Shown: positions 38,745 to 48,206, counted from the stretch's first letter. The stretch is DNA of 49,262 bases from Acidimicrobiaceae bacterium (GCA_003166025.1 PMWT01000047.1:1-49262); one strand, 5' to 3'. Numbers and translations: made by a program. Notes: generated by a model from the sequence alone, not told the origin.

Positions 38745-39103
38745 CGCCGGTCCGTGAGCCTTTAGGCGGTGGCCTTGTCGACCTGCTGCTTTGCCCTGAG
38801 GTTGACCAAAAGCCACTTGAGGCGACCAGGCGGCGGAGATCACCCAGTACGCACTGGGCGACCTCTGCGATGCGAAGGTGGATATGGAGGCTTCCTGACC
38901 TGCCGGTTCGCAGTTACATGCCTGTTCACAAGGACATTTGCAGCCGATGGGTGCCACCTCACGCCAGGGTTTGCCGCGCCGTTCGCGCACGGACCACGGG
39001 CCCGAGTCGCAATACCCAGGCGGGAGGTGAGCGGTATTGGACCCGCCATAGACACCCGTATTGCCAGCACCGACTATCGCCAGCGTGCCAGCAACGTTGC
39101 CTG
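38745..39103. other. Intergenic, possible 3' continuation of the small secreted gene
   Basis: No intact gene. On the minus strand, one base out of frame with the gene at 39104, a protein-like stretch reads TLAVTGNVAGTLAIVGAG and NTGVYGGSN (about 39015-39125). It could be a frameshifted extension of that gene, but codon composition is not clearly coding. Confidence 0.3.
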
Positions 39104-39433
39104 TCACCGCCAATGTCTGCTTACGGGAGAGCCCGTTGCCGATATAAAATTCAGACTCGAGAAATTGCTGTCGATGGCCATCGCGCCTTGCACCTCGGTC
39201 GAGGCAGGCTGTTCCCGGGAGGCACATGAGGCGCCCGACGCGACGCCGGCACAGGTGCTGTACTCGCTCAAGCCCCCCGTGTCGTTGGCCACCTGCTGGC
39301 CTACGCACATCGGGAGAGGGGCGGACGAAGCGTCGCCGAACGACCCCGTTAGAACTAATCCCAGAACCAGCGAAGAGCCAGTAATCAACCTGGCTGACCG
39401 GCTCAGCCGTGACCTGCGTTTCGTGTTTGCCAC
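39104..39433 (-). CDS. Small secreted cysteine-containing protein
   Basis: A 109-residue frame starts at GTG 39433, eight bases after GGGGAGAG. It has a basic N-terminus (ANTKRRSRLSRSAR) and a hydrophobic core (SSLVLGLVLTG) followed by a cleavage-like SSA, so it is probably exported. The mature part has several Ser and Cys residues (MCVGQQVAND, YSTCAGVASGASC). I recognise no family. The C-terminus may be altered by a frameshift. Confidence 0.45.
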   Translation of the reverse strand: MANTKRRSRLSRSARLITGSSLVLGLVLTGSFGDASSAPLPMCVGQQVANDTGGLSEYSTCAGVASGASCASREQPASTEVQGAMAIDSNFSSLNFISATGSPVSRHWR

Positions 39434-39495
39434 CGCGTGCTCTCCCCTCGAGCTCGGGCACCCTATCTCAACGGATTACCTGCCGTTGTTTTTCT

Positions 39496-40501
39496 CTAGC
39501 TCCCGGCGGGTAACTTGGCTGTAGTCGGCCGGGCGGTGGCCTCGCTCGGATCGGCCGCCACTTTTTCCCACCCGACCGGCAAGTACGGCACGACTCCGCC
39601 GTCCCATGTGAAGACCAGGGGCGTCTGGAACGCGACGGGCCGTACTATGAGGAAGTCGTACGACTCTTCCCAATTATTCGCCGCGGGAGACGAATAACCG
39701 GCCCCGGCAATGCACTGGTTGCATGTCGTCCCGGCCCACTTGCCGAGCAGTTCGTCGCGGTGACCCCAGCACCCGCTGGCAGTGGGGTTGGCACAGGCGA
39801 AGTTCGGTGTGCTGCCCCTACCTCCCCAGCCGTCGTCGTAAAACCAACTGAATATGGCCGATGCGGCGTCAACCGAGTCGCCGGCCCACGCCCCCCCCAA
39901 AGGCATAGTCGCCGCCTCCGGGGGGCAGCGACACCTGGATTGGGCCGTACGTGACCTGGAAAGGGGGGTCTATGGCCTTGCGGGCCGCCGTGGTCACTGC
40001 GGCGCTCAGGTAGGGTGAGAGCCCCACCAGGGGCGGGACACCCCGGGAGATCCTTTCCAGGTTCACCAGGACGAACATCTGTCTGGTGGCGCTCAGCTCA
40101 AAATAGTCAGACGGGAGGGCGAAGACAGGGAGGTGTTCAGCTGCTTGCGCCTGGTCGATCGCCGCCAGCAGGACTTCAGTACAGGCACGAGAGCCGTCGT
40201 AACCAAGGACACCGCGCGGGTAGCACGGGGACGGGCAACGGAACCCCCCTTGTACGACCGTGCAAGGCCCAGTTCTATCAGCAAAAGCTGGCAGTTGCCG
40301 GTTCGCCCCGGGGTTGGCCAGAGGGTTGACCGCTGCCATAACGATCACGACTTGCGCCACCGAAGCCGCAAAAAAGACTAAGGGGGCCAGAAGGGTTACG
40401 GAGACCCTACGTCGGGGCACCAGTCGGATGTTAGGCGAAAGACAACTGACCCGCTGCTCAGGCCGCTTGCGGGCCCTAGGCCACGTGGCTCCAAGGTTCA
40501 C
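39496..40501 (-). pseudogene. CAP-like secreted protein interrupted by a frameshift in a C8/G8 run
   Basis: The first frame (39869-40501, 210 codons) encodes a membrane/signal segment (about 34-58) and a CAP/SCP-like start FVLVNLERISRGVPPL, continuing to GGGDYAFGG. It ends in the wrong frame after a run of eight C (39891-39898; G8 on the coding strand). The second frame (39496-39906) continues AWAGDSVDAASAIFSWFYDDG and CNQCIAG to the stop. With seven instead of eight G the two join smoothly as YAFGGAWAGDSVDAAS. The restored protein would be about 330 residues, exported, role unknown. This is a real mutation, a phase-variable tract or a read error. Confidence 0.75.
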
Positions 40502-40653
40502 CGTTTGCGAGTGAGGTTAACGCCCTCCGTGTTGGGTTTCAACCGGTTGAGTCGACCGGCTCGGCGCACTGAAACGTGGTGCCTAACTGATCGGTCTTCG
40601 ATCGTGGGACCGTGACGACGAGGCGTTGGATGAAGCCTTGGTACTCTTCCTAG

Positions 40654-40691
40654 CGTCGGCCAGGGCGCTACGCGCCTAGATCTGGCCGACG
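40654..40691. repeat. Nested inverted repeat with 15 paired bases
   Basis: CGTCGGCCAG (40654-40663) pairs with CTGGCCGACG (40682-40691), and inside GGCGC pairs with GCGCC around a TAC loop; a 5-nt TAGAT bulge interrupts one side. It lies between two divergently transcribed surface-protein genes, about 40 bp before the start at 40732. No T-tract follows. Confidence 0.55.
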
Positions 40692-40731
40692 AAGCCGTGG
40701 CCGCTACGACTCTAACGGGCTAAGGCTCACC

Positions 40732-42141
40732 TTGACCGGGGCTACGGGTCTGGGTACAGTTTCCGGGCGCCGATGGTCCCCCACCGAGATGAGGGTAGGC
40801 ACGGCAACCCTCTCGTCTGTGGCTTGCGCCACGGCCTCGTTGTGCATGGTCGGCGACAGTGCCGGGGAAATCTATGAATGGGACGGCAAATCCTGGTCGC
40901 CACCGACTACGGTCGACCCGCGCAACGACTTGCCCTTTGTCGTGGGTTTGTCCTGCCCTACGACAAAGGAGTGCGTGGCTGCCACTTTTGACGGCTACGC
41001 CTACACGTGGGACGGGGCGTCCTGGTCGTCCCCGACCCTGCTCGACAGCACACCCGGCCAGGGTGACATCACGTCCTTGGCGTGCGCAGCACCAGACGTG
41101 TGCTTCGCAACGGGCGATGCCGGGAACGTGAACGATTACGACGGCACTTGGCAACAGCCAACGCTCGTCGACGACGGGCACGACCTGGTGTCCATTAGCT
41201 GCTCGCCCCAGGGCAGCTTCTGCATGGCAGCGGACAATTCTGGCTATGTGCTCACGACTCACGGTGCGAGCTGGACGACGCCCGAGCCGGCCGGCCCGGC
41301 CATCGGTAGCCTGGACGGCGTCTCGTGCCCAAGCCACAGCTTTTGCATGGCGGTCGACGCCACTGGGCACGAGCTCACCTGGGACGGCGAGCACTGGTCG
41401 GCACCCGTCACGTTCGACCCACACGGGATAACCGGTCCCGTCTCATGCCCGTCGAACACATTTTGCGTGGCGACAGATACTCAGGGGGAGGCCCTGGTTT
41501 GGGCCGGCAACGCCTGGTCCAGGCCCGTCGAACTGGCCCCTGCGCTCTATTCGCCCGCCCCGGCCATCTCGTGCGCGAGTGCAACCTTCTGTGCCCTTGT
41601 CGCGGCGGGCGACGCGTTTATCTGGGACGGGACAACTTGGTCCACCGGCCACTACCTGGGCATGCCGTACGATCTGCAAGGTGTCTCATGCCCGAGCGCT
41701 TCGTCATGTACCGCCATCGACGAGTTCGGCAGCGCCGCAAGCTGGGACGGCTCGTCTTGGAGCAAGCACGCCACTGCTGACAATGGACGAGACACTGAAG
41801 CCATTTCATGTCCGTCCCTAGCCTTCTGTATGGTCGTCGATTTCCAGGGCGGCGAGACAACATGGGACGGGCACAGATGGACGCCGCGCGAGACCATCAG
41901 TAGCAACATTACTGGCGGCCCCGTCTACGCCATGTCAGTCTCGTGCGCGACCGCAAACTGGTGCTTGGCCTCGGACAATCTCGCTAGGGTGTGGGCCTGG
42001 GCCGGGTCCAAGTGGAACCTAAGTGGCACCCTGCGCCCCGCGGTCGGCGGTGCAGGCACAACAAGGGTCTCCTGCCCAGCCCCTGGTACCTGTGTGGCAG
42101 CCGGTCAGGAACTTTACACGCTCGGCTTCCCACGCACGTAA
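40732..42141 (+). CDS. Repeat protein with beta-propeller-like SCPS...WDG repeats
   Basis: The 469-residue product consists of about nine to ten tandem units of roughly 42-46 residues. Each has the pattern S-C-P-S-x-x-F-C-x-A-x-D-x-x-G-x-x-x-x-W-D-G-x-x-W, for example SCPSHSFCMAVDATGHELTW. Two Cys per unit are spaced to form disulfides, so an exported, blade-type beta-propeller is likely, as in many actinobacterial surface proteins. But no signal peptide is visible at the TTG at 40732 or the ATG at 40789, so the N-terminus may have been lost. The strong nested hairpin is just upstream. Confidence 0.7.
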   Translation: MTGATGLGTVSGRRWSPTEMRVGTATLSSVACATASLCMVGDSAGEIYEWDGKSWSPPTTVDPRNDLPFVVGLSCPTTKECVAATFDGYAYTWDGASWSSPTLLDSTPGQGDITSLACAAPDVCFATGDAGNVNDYDGTWQQPTLVDDGHDLVSISCSPQGSFCMAADNSGYVLTTHGASWTTPEPAGPAIGSLDGVSCPSHSFCMAVDATGHELTWDGEHWSAPVTFDPHGITGPVSCPSNTFCVATDTQGEALVWAGNAWSRPVELAPALYSPAPAISCASATFCALVAAGDAFIWDGTTWSTGHYLGMPYDLQGVSCPSASSCTAIDEFGSAASWDGSSWSKHATADNGRDTEAISCPSLAFCMVVDFQGGETTWDGHRWTPRETISSNITGGPVYAMSVSCATANWCLASDNLARVWAWAGSKWNLSGTLRPAVGGAGTTRVSCPAPGTCVAAGQELYTLGFPRT

Positions 42142-42772
42142 GCGGCCGCTGACGAGGTGCGGTACGGAAACTGGCGGTAGCAGGTCAGATGCGTGGCGTC
42201 GTGCATCAACGCCGCAGCTCACGGGCACTGTCATCTGGTAACGACCGTCCGTCGGCGGCGGTCGTGACCCTTTGCGGGCCGGCAGAGGGTGGTCAACCGC
42301 AGGCCTCTGGCGTTCGCGAACACTCTGGTCAGGGGCTCAAATGGGGCGCGCTCTAAACGACCAACGGCCTGCCGGTGAGCGGGCGCGGCCCCACGGTCCG
42401 AGCGACGATCTCCTGGGCGACGGCGCGGTCCCTCCACCACAATGTGCGCGTCGAACGACCAAAGAGGTGTGTGTCTGCACTTGGACCGACAGCGATGAAC
42501 GAGAGGAGTAACGGTTGGGACACGGGCAACGTTGTTTGAGGGCGCCGCACGCGGGGCGAAATAAGTGCCGTTATGGCTCCAAACAGCCGTGCCCGCGCAC
42601 GTTTTTCGGGACTGCCACATATGTCCGCACGTTGTGTGTCACTTTGCGCGGATCGTAGTAGAGGCGTAACGGTTGAGGCAATTGCGAGAACCGTCGTTAC
42701 GCGACTCCGACGACGCACAGGCAGACGAGCACGTTCTCGAAGTGATGTACGACGGCAACGAGTGATCTGGCG
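42142..42772. other. Intergenic region of about 630 nt
   Basis: No gene with recognisable features. A 7-bp stem, ACGACCG (42241-42247) with CGGTCGT (42259-42265), lies 100 nt after the repeat-protein stop and may be a weak terminator. Open frames on both strands lack start signals and family features; part may be a degraded gene I cannot identify. Confidence 0.4.
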
Positions 42773-43738
42773 CTACCTCACAGCCCCGATTAGCCCACCA
42801 CCAACACCGGCGACCAGGATGCCGGCAAGAGCGATGTTCGCGGCCCGGGAGCCCGGTCTTGGCACTTTGAAGACCCAGATGCCGATGCTTGCATTGACGA
42901 GCAGGCTCAGCTGGGCGATGGTGAAGCCGACACCGGTGCCCACCCGGGAGACCAGGCCAAGCAGGGCCAGGTTGCCGATGCCGAACAGCAACCCGGCGGT
43001 CAACTGCACAGTGGTGACCCTCAGGCTCAGCCTTACCGGCTCGGCCGCAGGCAGCGCCAGGGCAAACCCGGCAGTGAGGATCCCGAGGGCGAGGGGGAAA
43101 TTGGCCACCTGCGTCGGCACCTTTGCCCACTGGGCCGGCACGAAGTAACTGCCCCACAGCACTCCTGCGGCACTGGCCCAGAGCAGGCCACCGCGGTAGC
43201 TGCCGGCGTTAGTAGAGGTAGCTGTTGCCTGTCCGGCTGACGTGGGCCCTGCCGGCTTGCGGCCCGAGGCTGGTACGGCCCCCGGGACCAGTGCCTTGGC
43301 AGGACGCTCGTCTTGTGAGCTCACGATCAAGAGGACCCCCACCAAGACCAACACGAGAGCCGATGCCACCAGGGCGAACCGAGCGGCGCTGAAGCTGTCC
43401 AGTTCGCCAAAGAGAAGGGCACCCCATGCGAACGCGGCGATGATGTTCAGTGGTGTCCACGACCCGGCGGCGCGGGCCAGCCCGATGGCCTCCGAGGCGC
43501 GAAAAGCGGAGTAGTTCCCCGCCGTCCAGACCAGGCCCCCGGCGAAAGGCAACCAGAACTCACGCCAACCGAAGGAGAGGTGGTTGCCGCTGGCGACCAG
43601 AGCAACGGCGGCAAAAGCTATGTTGCCGACCGTCACGTAAAACGTCCGCGAGCGTTGGGGCACGCCGGGCACGGTCTGGGCCAGTGGTATCCACGTCCCC
43701 CATGACACGACCGTGATCAGCGCAAGCAATGCGGTCAT
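42773..43738 (-). CDS. GRP (GlcU/RbsU-type) sugar permease
   Basis: A 321-residue membrane protein with ten hydrophobic segments in two halves separated by an Ala/Gly/Pro-rich loop of about 45 residues near 150-195. WGTWIPLAQTVPG at the start, TAGNYSAFRASEAIGLARAAGSWTPLN and VLWGSYFVPAQWA are the glucose/ribose porter family hallmarks. It takes up a sugar by proton symport without an ATPase. ATG at 43738 has AGAGG upstream. It follows the ROK regulator by 55 nt on the same strand, so its substrate is probably the regulator's ligand. Confidence 0.85.
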   Translation of the reverse strand: MTALLALITVVSWGTWIPLAQTVPGVPQRSRTFYVTVGNIAFAAVALVASGNHLSFGWREFWLPFAGGLVWTAGNYSAFRASEAIGLARAAGSWTPLNIIAAFAWGALLFGELDSFSAARFALVASALVLVLVGVLLIVSSQDERPAKALVPGAVPASGRKPAGPTSAGQATATSTNAGSYRGGLLWASAAGVLWGSYFVPAQWAKVPTQVANFPLALGILTAGFALALPAAEPVRLSLRVTTVQLTAGLLFGIGNLALLGLVSRVGTGVGFTIAQLSLLVNASIGIWVFKVPRPGSRAANIALAGILVAGVGGGLIGAVR

Positions 43739-43793
43739 GATTGCCTCTGCCGTAGGTGCCCAGTGCGCTCGGCTGTCCCCCGAGCCCGTCCGT

Positions 43794-44990
43794 TCATATG
43801 TCGCCTGACCGTTGTCTGCGCGGTAACCACGAACGCAGGCCCCCCTCGGTGAGGAACGCGGAGAAGGCTTCCTCGGCGGCGCCGACCAGGGGCGCGTCGT
43901 CGCCGAAATGGGCGGGGACGAGCGGCGGGGGCGCGGAAAGGCGGAAGTGCATTAGGCCGGCGAGGTAGGCCGCGTAGACATGGTCGCCAGCGACTTCGAG
44001 CAATTCTCGTCCCAAGCCCCCGAAGGTGACGATGTCGGGGTCGAAGGCGTTGACAAGGCCGGCAACCCCTCGCCCGGCGGAGCTTGCCATCTGCTGGGCG
44101 GCGGCGACCTCTTCGTGCTGGACGACATGTGCAGCCCGGGCGACGGCGAGGACGTGGCGGACATAGCTGACCTCGTCGGTGGGTTGCGGTTGGTTGAGGG
44201 CCCGGGCAAGGGCGGCACCGTCGAGGGTGGTGTTCCAGCACCCTCGTGCACCACAGCGGCACTGTTGGGCTGGGTCTCCGAAGGGCATATGCCCGAACTC
44301 GCCAGCTGTCCCGGTCGCGCCAAGGACTAGCCGGCCGGCTTCGATGACGGCACCGCCGATGCCGGCGTCCATGTAAAGGTGCAGGACCGAACCGGCGCCC
44401 GCCGCAGCCCCGCGACGCGCTTCGGCTATGGCTGCAAAGCTGGCGTCATTGCCGGCCAGAAGGGCCTGGCCGTCTCGCTCGTGCGGCCAAAGCACGCCCA
44501 GGTCGATGTCGTCCCAGCCGAGGTTCGCCGCTTGGGCGAGGTGGTTGTCGACCACGGTCCCGGGAACAGCAACAGCGGCTACCCGGATGCGGCGACCGTA
44601 GCGCCTGCGGACGGACCCCAATGCCTTCCCCAGCTCGCCCAAGACCTGGTCGGGGTCGCGTCGGTGGGCTCGCTCGGCCCGGACCAGCTCGGTCCCGCCG
44701 AGCTGCGCCACGGCGAGCTTCCAGGTCTCGTGGCCGATAGCGGCGACGACCACGAGGGGCCCTCGTGGATGGGCATGGAGGGTCGTCGTGGGCCGGCCGC
44801 GCCCACCGGTGGGCGGTGCCGGGCGCTCGCTGACCAAGTCGAGGGCGCCGAGGCGGGCCACGGTCTCGGTGACGAAACCGCTTGTCATACCCGTCTCACG
44901 AGCTACGGCTACACGCTCGATGCCCGGTCGTTCGTGGACGGCCCGGAGAACTGCAACGGCCCCGGTGGCCCGCCGTAGTTCAGTCATCAT
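43794..44990 (-). CDS. ROK family transcriptional regulator
   Basis: A NagC/XylR-like repressor of 398 residues: winged helix-turn-helix in about the first 70 residues (GIERVAVARETGMTSGFVTETVARLG), then a ROK domain with the ND motif GNDASFAAIAE, GEFGHMPFGD and the zinc-binding CRCGARGC. The last position of the usual C-x-C-G-x-x-G-C-x-E is Asn here, a small departure that may alter sugar binding. Start placed at ATG 44990; GTG at 44996 in the same frame is possible. A dyad just upstream fits autoregulation, and the GRP permease gene follows. Confidence 0.88.
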   Translation of the reverse strand: MMTELRRATGAVAVLRAVHERPGIERVAVARETGMTSGFVTETVARLGALDLVSERPAPPTGGRGRPTTTLHAHPRGPLVVVAAIGHETWKLAVAQLGGTELVRAERAHRRDPDQVLGELGKALGSVRRRYGRRIRVAAVAVPGTVVDNHLAQAANLGWDDIDLGVLWPHERDGQALLAGNDASFAAIAEARRGAAAGAGSVLHLYMDAGIGGAVIEAGRLVLGATGTAGEFGHMPFGDPAQQCRCGARGCWNTTLDGAALARALNQPQPTDEVSYVRHVLAVARAAHVVQHEEVAAAQQMASSAGRGVAGLVNAFDPDIVTFGGLGRELLEVAGDHVYAAYLAGLMHFRLSAPPPLVPAHFGDDAPLVGAAEEAFSAFLTEGGLRSWLPRRQRSGDI

Positions 44991-45007
44991 CCCCACGCCT
45001 GGTATTT

Positions 45008-45024
45008 TACTCGTCTACCGAGTA
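45008..45024. promoter_or_regulatory. Dyad upstream of the ROK regulator
   Basis: TACTCG and CGAGTA are 6-bp perfect arms with a 5-bp spacer, 18 bp before the start. A minus-strand -10-like TATACT (45021-45026) overlaps one arm, so binding would repress the ROK-GRP operon. Confidence 0.5.
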
Positions 45025-45026
45025 TA

Positions 45027-45479
45027 ATTCGGGGGCGGATGCGTTGTGAGGGCAGCCTCAGAATTGGTCATCCGCGCTCTCGCAACGGCGGCGACAGGCT
45101 GACGCGGCGAGTACTTAGTCGGCATCTTGGGCATGGAACCGGGCAAGTTCGGCTGGAGGGGTCTCGCGTCCCGAACGCCAGCCGGTGAACGTGACAAGCC
45201 GTAGCCGCTCCGGCGCAGCGGTGCGGAGCGCATCACCGTCGTCATGCGCTGCTCCCTGGTCCTGTCGCGACCGATGTGCCCACACGCAATAACGGCACTT
45301 CTCTGGAGCATTAGAGACAAACACCCTGCTGCTGGCCCATTTTCACGTTGAGGACAGTCCTCAAGGGTTGTAGGTAGCAGCCGGCGGCTGACCCCGCCAC
45401 GCCGGCCGCTAGATGGCTCTCAAGCAGGCTGAGGTGTCGACCTGCCGTTGGAGAACAGCCGGTGACGATGGTGGAGGAG
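45027..45479. other. Intergenic region with an AhpD-like fragment
   Basis: About 450 nt between the ROK promoter and the DegV gene. Apart from a short AhpD-like stretch (45115-45324, listed separately) I recognise nothing; the other open frames lack start signals. Confidence 0.4.
45115..45324 (-). pseudogene. AhpD/carboxymuconolactone-decarboxylase-like fragment
   Basis: The 69-codon frame contains CRYCVWAH, the redox CxxC plus His motif of AhpD-like alkylhydroperoxidases, then DALRTAAPERLRL and ETPPAELARFHAQ, which follow the order of that family. Upstream and downstream parts of the fold are missing, and full proteins have 140-180 residues. It is probably a leftover piece; the match is short. 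Confidence 0.35.
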
Positions 45480-46328
45480 TCAAGCGGCTCCCGCTGGTAG
45501 ATAGGCAACGCCCAGGCACCCCGGGCCGCCGTGCGTCCCGATCACCGGGCCGAGGTAGTTGACGAGGGTGTTCTCGCGCGGGAACACACCGGCGAGCATG
45601 TCCAGAAAGGGGTCGAGGTCCACCGCCGCAGCATGGGCCACGGCCAGCGCGTCCAGCTTGCCGGCTCTTTTCACCAAATCCACGAGGTACTGGAGCGACC
45701 GGGCACGCGTGCGCTGGCACGACTCCCCCTTGACCACGCCGTCACGGATTTCCAGGACCGGCTTGATCGAAAGAAGTGACCCCAAGAAGGCCCTGGCCGC
45801 CCCGGTCCGGCCCCCTTTTCGTACGTTGTCCATAGTGTCCAACGTGCAGAACACTTGGACGTTCGGGACGACCGCCCGAGCTGCCGCCTCGGCGAGGTCG
45901 AGGTCGTTGGTCGTGGCACCGACCCTGGCCGTTTCCAGCACGACCATCGCCTCGCCCACGCTCACCGTCCGAGTGTCGACGACTCGGACGTCGACTCGTC
46001 CCCGCACTTCTTCGGCCCCCGCGCGCGCAGCTTGGTAGGTCCCCGACAGGCCAGCGGAGAGCGTGAGACAGACTACCGACGGGCACCCTTCGTCGGCGGC
46101 TTGGGCGAAGCTTTGCGCGAAGGCGCCAGGTGAGGGGGAAGAGGTCTCGGCCAAGGCGCCGGTCATGGCGCAGCGGCGCCAGAACTCGCCCGGGCTGACC
46201 AGCTTCATCTCCTCTGGTCCCCACTCGCCCAGCCGGACGTCGAGCGGGACTATCCCGATCCCGAGGTCTTCGACAAGGTTGTCCGGAAGATCACAGGCAT
46301 TATCGGCAATGACTTTTATCCCGGCCAT
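45480..46328 (-). CDS. DegV family protein (fatty-acid-binding type)
   Basis: The 282-residue protein has the DegV opening IKVIADNACDLP, the TSSPSPGAF and TLSAGLSGTYQAA segments and the late LDTMDNVRKGGR and GTHGGPGCLGVAY motifs. DegV proteins bind a fatty acid in a two-domain cleft; in firmicutes FakB uses this to present acyl chains to the FakA kinase, but no fakA is here. ATG at 46328 follows GGAGA; a longer frame to 46364 is not needed. Located about 180 nt downstream of the DHA2 pump, same strand. Confidence 0.9.
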   Translation of the reverse strand: MAGIKVIADNACDLPDNLVEDLGIGIVPLDVRLGEWGPEEMKLVSPGEFWRRCAMTGALAETSSPSPGAFAQSFAQAADEGCPSVVCLTLSAGLSGTYQAARAGAEEVRGRVDVRVVDTRTVSVGEAMVVLETARVGATTNDLDLAEAAARAVVPNVQVFCTLDTMDNVRKGGRTGAARAFLGSLLSIKPVLEIRDGVVKGESCQRTRARSLQYLVDLVKRAGKLDALAVAHAAAVDLDPFLDMLAGVFPRENTLVNYLGPVIGTHGGPGCLGVAYLPAGAA

Positions 46329-46508
46329 GAGGTCTCCTTCCCGGCGCTCCTCAGGGCCGTCCACAGAAAGCCTGCCAGCCCACAGGTGCCACGACGGGCC
46401 ACGGCCCCTGGCGCTGGGGCCGGGCGAGCTGTCGAGCGGGGGGGCCGAGCCTTCACATCGCTCTTTCGGCCGTGCCAGTCCTGCAGGGCGTCTGCCATGC
46501 CGGGGGCC

Positions 46509-48161
46509 TCATCTCGACGCTGGGGCCGTCTTGGCCCCAGCGGCCTCCGTTGGGTCGTCGACCCAGTCGGGGCGGTCGTTCATCAGGAGCCCCACAGGCA
46601 CTGCTACGAACGAGACAATGGCAGCCACGAGGATGGCAGCGTGCAGCCCGCTCATGAACGAAGCTTGGCTCCCGGCCACTATGGCGTGCTGCAGAGGAGC
46701 GGGTGCCCTGGCCACGGTGGGCGCGACCCCCTGGGCGATGAGCTGTCTGGCCTGCTGCAGCTCGGTGGCGACGGTGGCCGGGACGCCGGATGCCGTCAAC
46801 TTGGCGAACAGGACATGCCCCAGCCTTGTCGTCAGTACGGAAGCGAGGACGCTCGTGCCGAGTACGCCGCCTATTTGCAGCGAGGTCGACTGGAGGCTGC
46901 CTGCGATGGCGGCGTCGTCGACAGGTGCGCTTGACACGATGGCGGAGGACGCGGACACGACCACGGGGCCTATGCCGAAGCCCAGCACCACGAAGGGCAC
47001 CCAGACATGGACGTACGCCGACATCGGTTCGAGCCACAGCAGCCCTGCCAACCCAACCGAAATGAAGAACATCCCGAACGGCACCGCCGCACGTGGCCCA
47101 AAGCGCTCGTTCAGGTAGCCGCCCAAGGGGCAGGAGAACACAAAAGCGCCGCTGATGGGCAGGACCCTGAGGCCGGTGGCGACAGGGTCGTAGCCGTGCA
47201 CGTTCTGCAGGTACAGGGAAATAAAGAAGAGCACGCCGAACAGCGAGAAAAACACGAGGACCGTCGCCACGCAGCCAAAGGTGATCCGGCGACTGCTGAA
47301 CAGGTGCATCGGCACCAAGGGCGTCACAGTCTTCAGTTCGGCCAAACCGAAAGCGACAAGCAGGACGATGCCGCCGCAAAGAAACCCGATGGTCTTTGCG
47401 TCCCCCCACCCCCAGGTGTCGGCCTTCACCAGGCCGAACACGACACAAAACAAGCCGCCGGCCACCAACAGGAGCCCGGGGATGTCGACGTGGTGCCTGT
47501 GATGGGTGTCACGGCTCTCAGCGAGCGTGAACAGGCCGAGCAGGACGGTCACGGCTCCGATGGGAAGGTTGATGTAGAAGCACCATGGCCACGAAGCATG
47601 CTGGACGAGCAAGCCTGCAACCACGGGACCGGCTGCCACCGAGACTGCCGCAGCGCCACCCCACACTGCGACCGCGAAGTTGAGCCGCTCCTTGGGGAAC
47701 GCGCTGCGGACGATTGCGAGCGTGTTCGGCATCAACATCGCACCGAAGACGCCAAGCACCGCTCGGAAGCCGATAACGCCGCTGATCGAGCCGATAAGAC
47801 CGACGCCGAGCGAGCTGAGGGCGAAGCCGGCCGTCCCTATGAGCATGAGCAGCCGACGGCCATAACGGTCGCCGACCTTGCCCATCGGGACGAGCAGGAT
47901 TGCCAGGGCCAGCAGGTAGGCGTTGGCTACCCACTGCAGATCTGAGAGGTTGCAGTGCAGGCCCTTGGCTATGTAGGGGTTGGCTACCGCAACGATGGTG
48001 CCGTCGAGGCCCACCATCGCGACGGCGAGCCCCACGGTAATGAGGACCCAGGTTCCATTGCCCCGGATCCCCCCAGTGTGGCCACTTGCGTTGCTGCGGT
48101 CTCGCTCGTCCCCGCCTGGCCCGACCTGCTGGGGGCCCTCTGGGGTTCTTATGACGTCCAC
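46509..48161 (-). CDS. DHA2-type MFS drug-efflux transporter (14 TM)
   Basis: A 550-residue pump with 14 predicted helices: GLDGTIVAVANPYIAKGL in helix 1, PMGKVGDRYGRR (motif A) and AAGPVVAGLLVQHASW (motif C). It shares the layout of the pair at 11.7-14.9 kb but is a separate lineage. Start GTG at 48161 after AAGGAGGAGCC. It is divergent from a TetR regulator, with a perfect palindrome between them, the classic arrangement for a pump repressed by its regulator until a toxic ligand binds. Confidence 0.9.
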   Translation of the reverse strand: MDVIRTPEGPQQVGPGGDERDRSNASGHTGGIRGNGTWVLITVGLAVAMVGLDGTIVAVANPYIAKGLHCNLSDLQWVANAYLLALAILLVPMGKVGDRYGRRLLMLIGTAGFALSSLGVGLIGSISGVIGFRAVLGVFGAMLMPNTLAIVRSAFPKERLNFAVAVWGGAAAVSVAAGPVVAGLLVQHASWPWCFYINLPIGAVTVLLGLFTLAESRDTHHRHHVDIPGLLLVAGGLFCVVFGLVKADTWGWGDAKTIGFLCGGIVLLVAFGLAELKTVTPLVPMHLFSSRRITFGCVATVLVFFSLFGVLFFISLYLQNVHGYDPVATGLRVLPISGAFVFSCPLGGYLNERFGPRAAVPFGMFFISVGLAGLLWLEPMSAYVHVWVPFVVLGFGIGPVVVSASSAIVSSAPVDDAAIAGSLQSTSLQIGGVLGTSVLASVLTTRLGHVLFAKLTASGVPATVATELQQARQLIAQGVAPTVARAPAPLQHAIVAGSQASFMSGLHAAILVAAIVSFVAVPVGLLMNDRPDWVDDPTEAAGAKTAPASR

Positions 48162-48206
48162 GGCTCCTCCTTGGCGTGCTCTGCTAAATGGCAGCCTATG
48201 CCGTCA

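Noticed and set aside
38151-39461. Minus-strand frame of 436 codons
   Set aside because: Most of it lies opposite the L,D-transpeptidase gene; only the part at 39015-39125 looked protein-like and is noted as a possible frameshifted tail.
45023-45028. Perfect TATAAT on the plus strand
   Set aside because: No suitable -35 and no gene to the right on that strand; the dyad for the ROK gene explains the sequence better.
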